This document shows, one piece after another, positions 32,941-33,352 of a stretch of 33,352 nt of DNA. How positions within the stretch are numbered: the first letter of the stretch is position 1; each line of letters starts with the position of its first letter. Both the position numbers and the translations under genes were made by a program. The DNA is from an uncultured Bacillota bacterium (lineage in GTDB: Bacteria; Bacillota_I; Bacilli_A; RFN20; CAG-826): positions 1 to 33,352 of the forward strand of contig CASFVT010000023.1 in assembly GCA_949298195.1 (NCBI GenBank), written 5' to 3'. The notes below the pieces were generated by a model that was not told where the DNA came from, did not search any database, and saw nothing but the letters and a program-made list of their open reading frames with translations.

Positions 32941-33352
32941 TTGAAACCGAAAATCCTCGACAGAAGTCCCTTTTTCGTCTTGAAATTGTTGCCGTCTTTC
33001 ATGGCCTCGAGGATGGCTTCCTTCATCTGGGCTGCGCTTCGGAAGCGTTCCTCGGGCCGCTTCCGGCAAGCCCGGACGACGATCTTGTCGATCGCCCGGC
33101 TGAGGTCAGGCATCGCCTTGCTAGGCTCCGGGAAGTGCTTCTTGATCTGTTCGACGGCCACCTCCTCGGGGGTCGGGGCATCGAAGGGCACGCTTCCGGT
33201 CAGCAGTTCGTAATAGACGATTCCCATCGAATAGATGTCGCTTTCGATCCTAGCCGTGTGGCCCATGAGGATCTCGGGGGCCGTGTAGTAGACGGTCCCG
33301 GCGATTGCGTCGCTTTCCCCGCCGTCATCCCCCACCGGGGTCGAGATGCCGA
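32937..33352 (-). CDS. Ser/Thr protein kinase, PrkC-like, C-terminal end (partial), no PASTA
   Basis: The window ends inside this gene; the last 138 residues are visible. They begin at the activation segment (GIST, the end of a DFG-I-S motif), then GTVYYTAPE (subdomain VIII), SDIYSMGIVYYELLTGSVPF (subdomain IX), and the closing helix with CRKRPEERF (the subdomain XI Arg). The protein then stops after KKGLLSRIFGFK, with no membrane helix and no PASTA repeats, which follow this point in typical PrkC. The closest known layout is the short PrkC of some mollicutes. The gene overlaps rpe by 4 nt; rsgA, normally between them, is absent. Confidence 0.88.
   Translation of the reverse strand, partial: GISTPVGDDGGESDAIAGTVYYTAPEILMGHTARIESDIYSMGIVYYELLTGSVPFDAPTPEEVAVEQIKKHFPEPSKAMPDLSRAIDKIVVRACRKRPEERFRSAAQMKEAILEAMKDGNNFKTKKGLLSRIFGFK

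Overview
The window reads as a gene-dense chromosomal segment of a GC-rich (by eye near 60 %) member of the Bacillota, most likely class Bacilli in the broad sense and probably an uncultured lineage. Supporting marks are a T-box leader before thrS, infC-rpmI-rplT behind a terminator-like leader, a CIRCE element before groES-groEL, ezrA next to a nifS-type desulfurase and thiI, a glgC-glgD pair, pepV/trmB/ytpR neighbours, and strong AGGAGG ribosome sites. TGA is used as a stop throughout, so this is not a UGA=Trp mollicute. No rRNA, tRNA, CRISPR array, transposase or phage gene was seen.

Layout. 1-1020: end of pyruvate kinase and an overlapping ROK sugar kinase. 1022-3183: promoter, T-box and thrS. 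3206-4575 (minus): ogt, a lipoprotein and a frameshifted small secreted protein. 4802-6182: infC-rpmI-rplT, with IF3 starting at ATC. 6203-10235 (minus): ezrA-iscS-thiI, joined by two 4-nt ATGA overlaps; the desulfurase feeds sulfur to ThiI for 4-thiouridine. 10295-11127: rpsD with a near-consensus promoter and a structured leader. 11193-13104: an ECF S-component/methyltransferase fusion with a frameshift, then a membrane-anchored XRE regulator. 13122-14590 (minus): a decaying cassette of two tandem paralogous membrane proteins and a frameshifted secreted protein. 14681-18016 (minus): tyrS and groES-groEL. 18063-19173: a LacI-family regulator with a palindromic operator candidate. 19204-24495 (minus): coaX, an ECF S-component, pepV, trmB, ytpR, pncB, ending at a strong terminator; this operon combines CoA and NAD precursor salvage with tRNA-related genes. 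24529-24993: a small membrane protein. 24996-31205 (minus): glgC-glgD-glgA-leuS. 31232-31542: rpmB. 31545-33352 (minus): the end of a Ser/Thr kinase without PASTA domains, rpe and a membrane protein.

Most of the window is conserved housekeeping. The most unusual signals are (a) the degenerate membrane/secreted cassette at 13.1-14.6 kb, where an in-frame TAG sits next to or on a tryptophan of the neighbouring paralog, (b) the ECF-methyltransferase fusion with a single-base frameshift, (c) four genes whose -10 box lies 6-8 nt from the start codon with no ribosome site, suggesting leaderless mRNAs, and (d) a PrkC-like kinase that stops right after its catalytic domain. No wholly new multi-gene system could be demonstrated.
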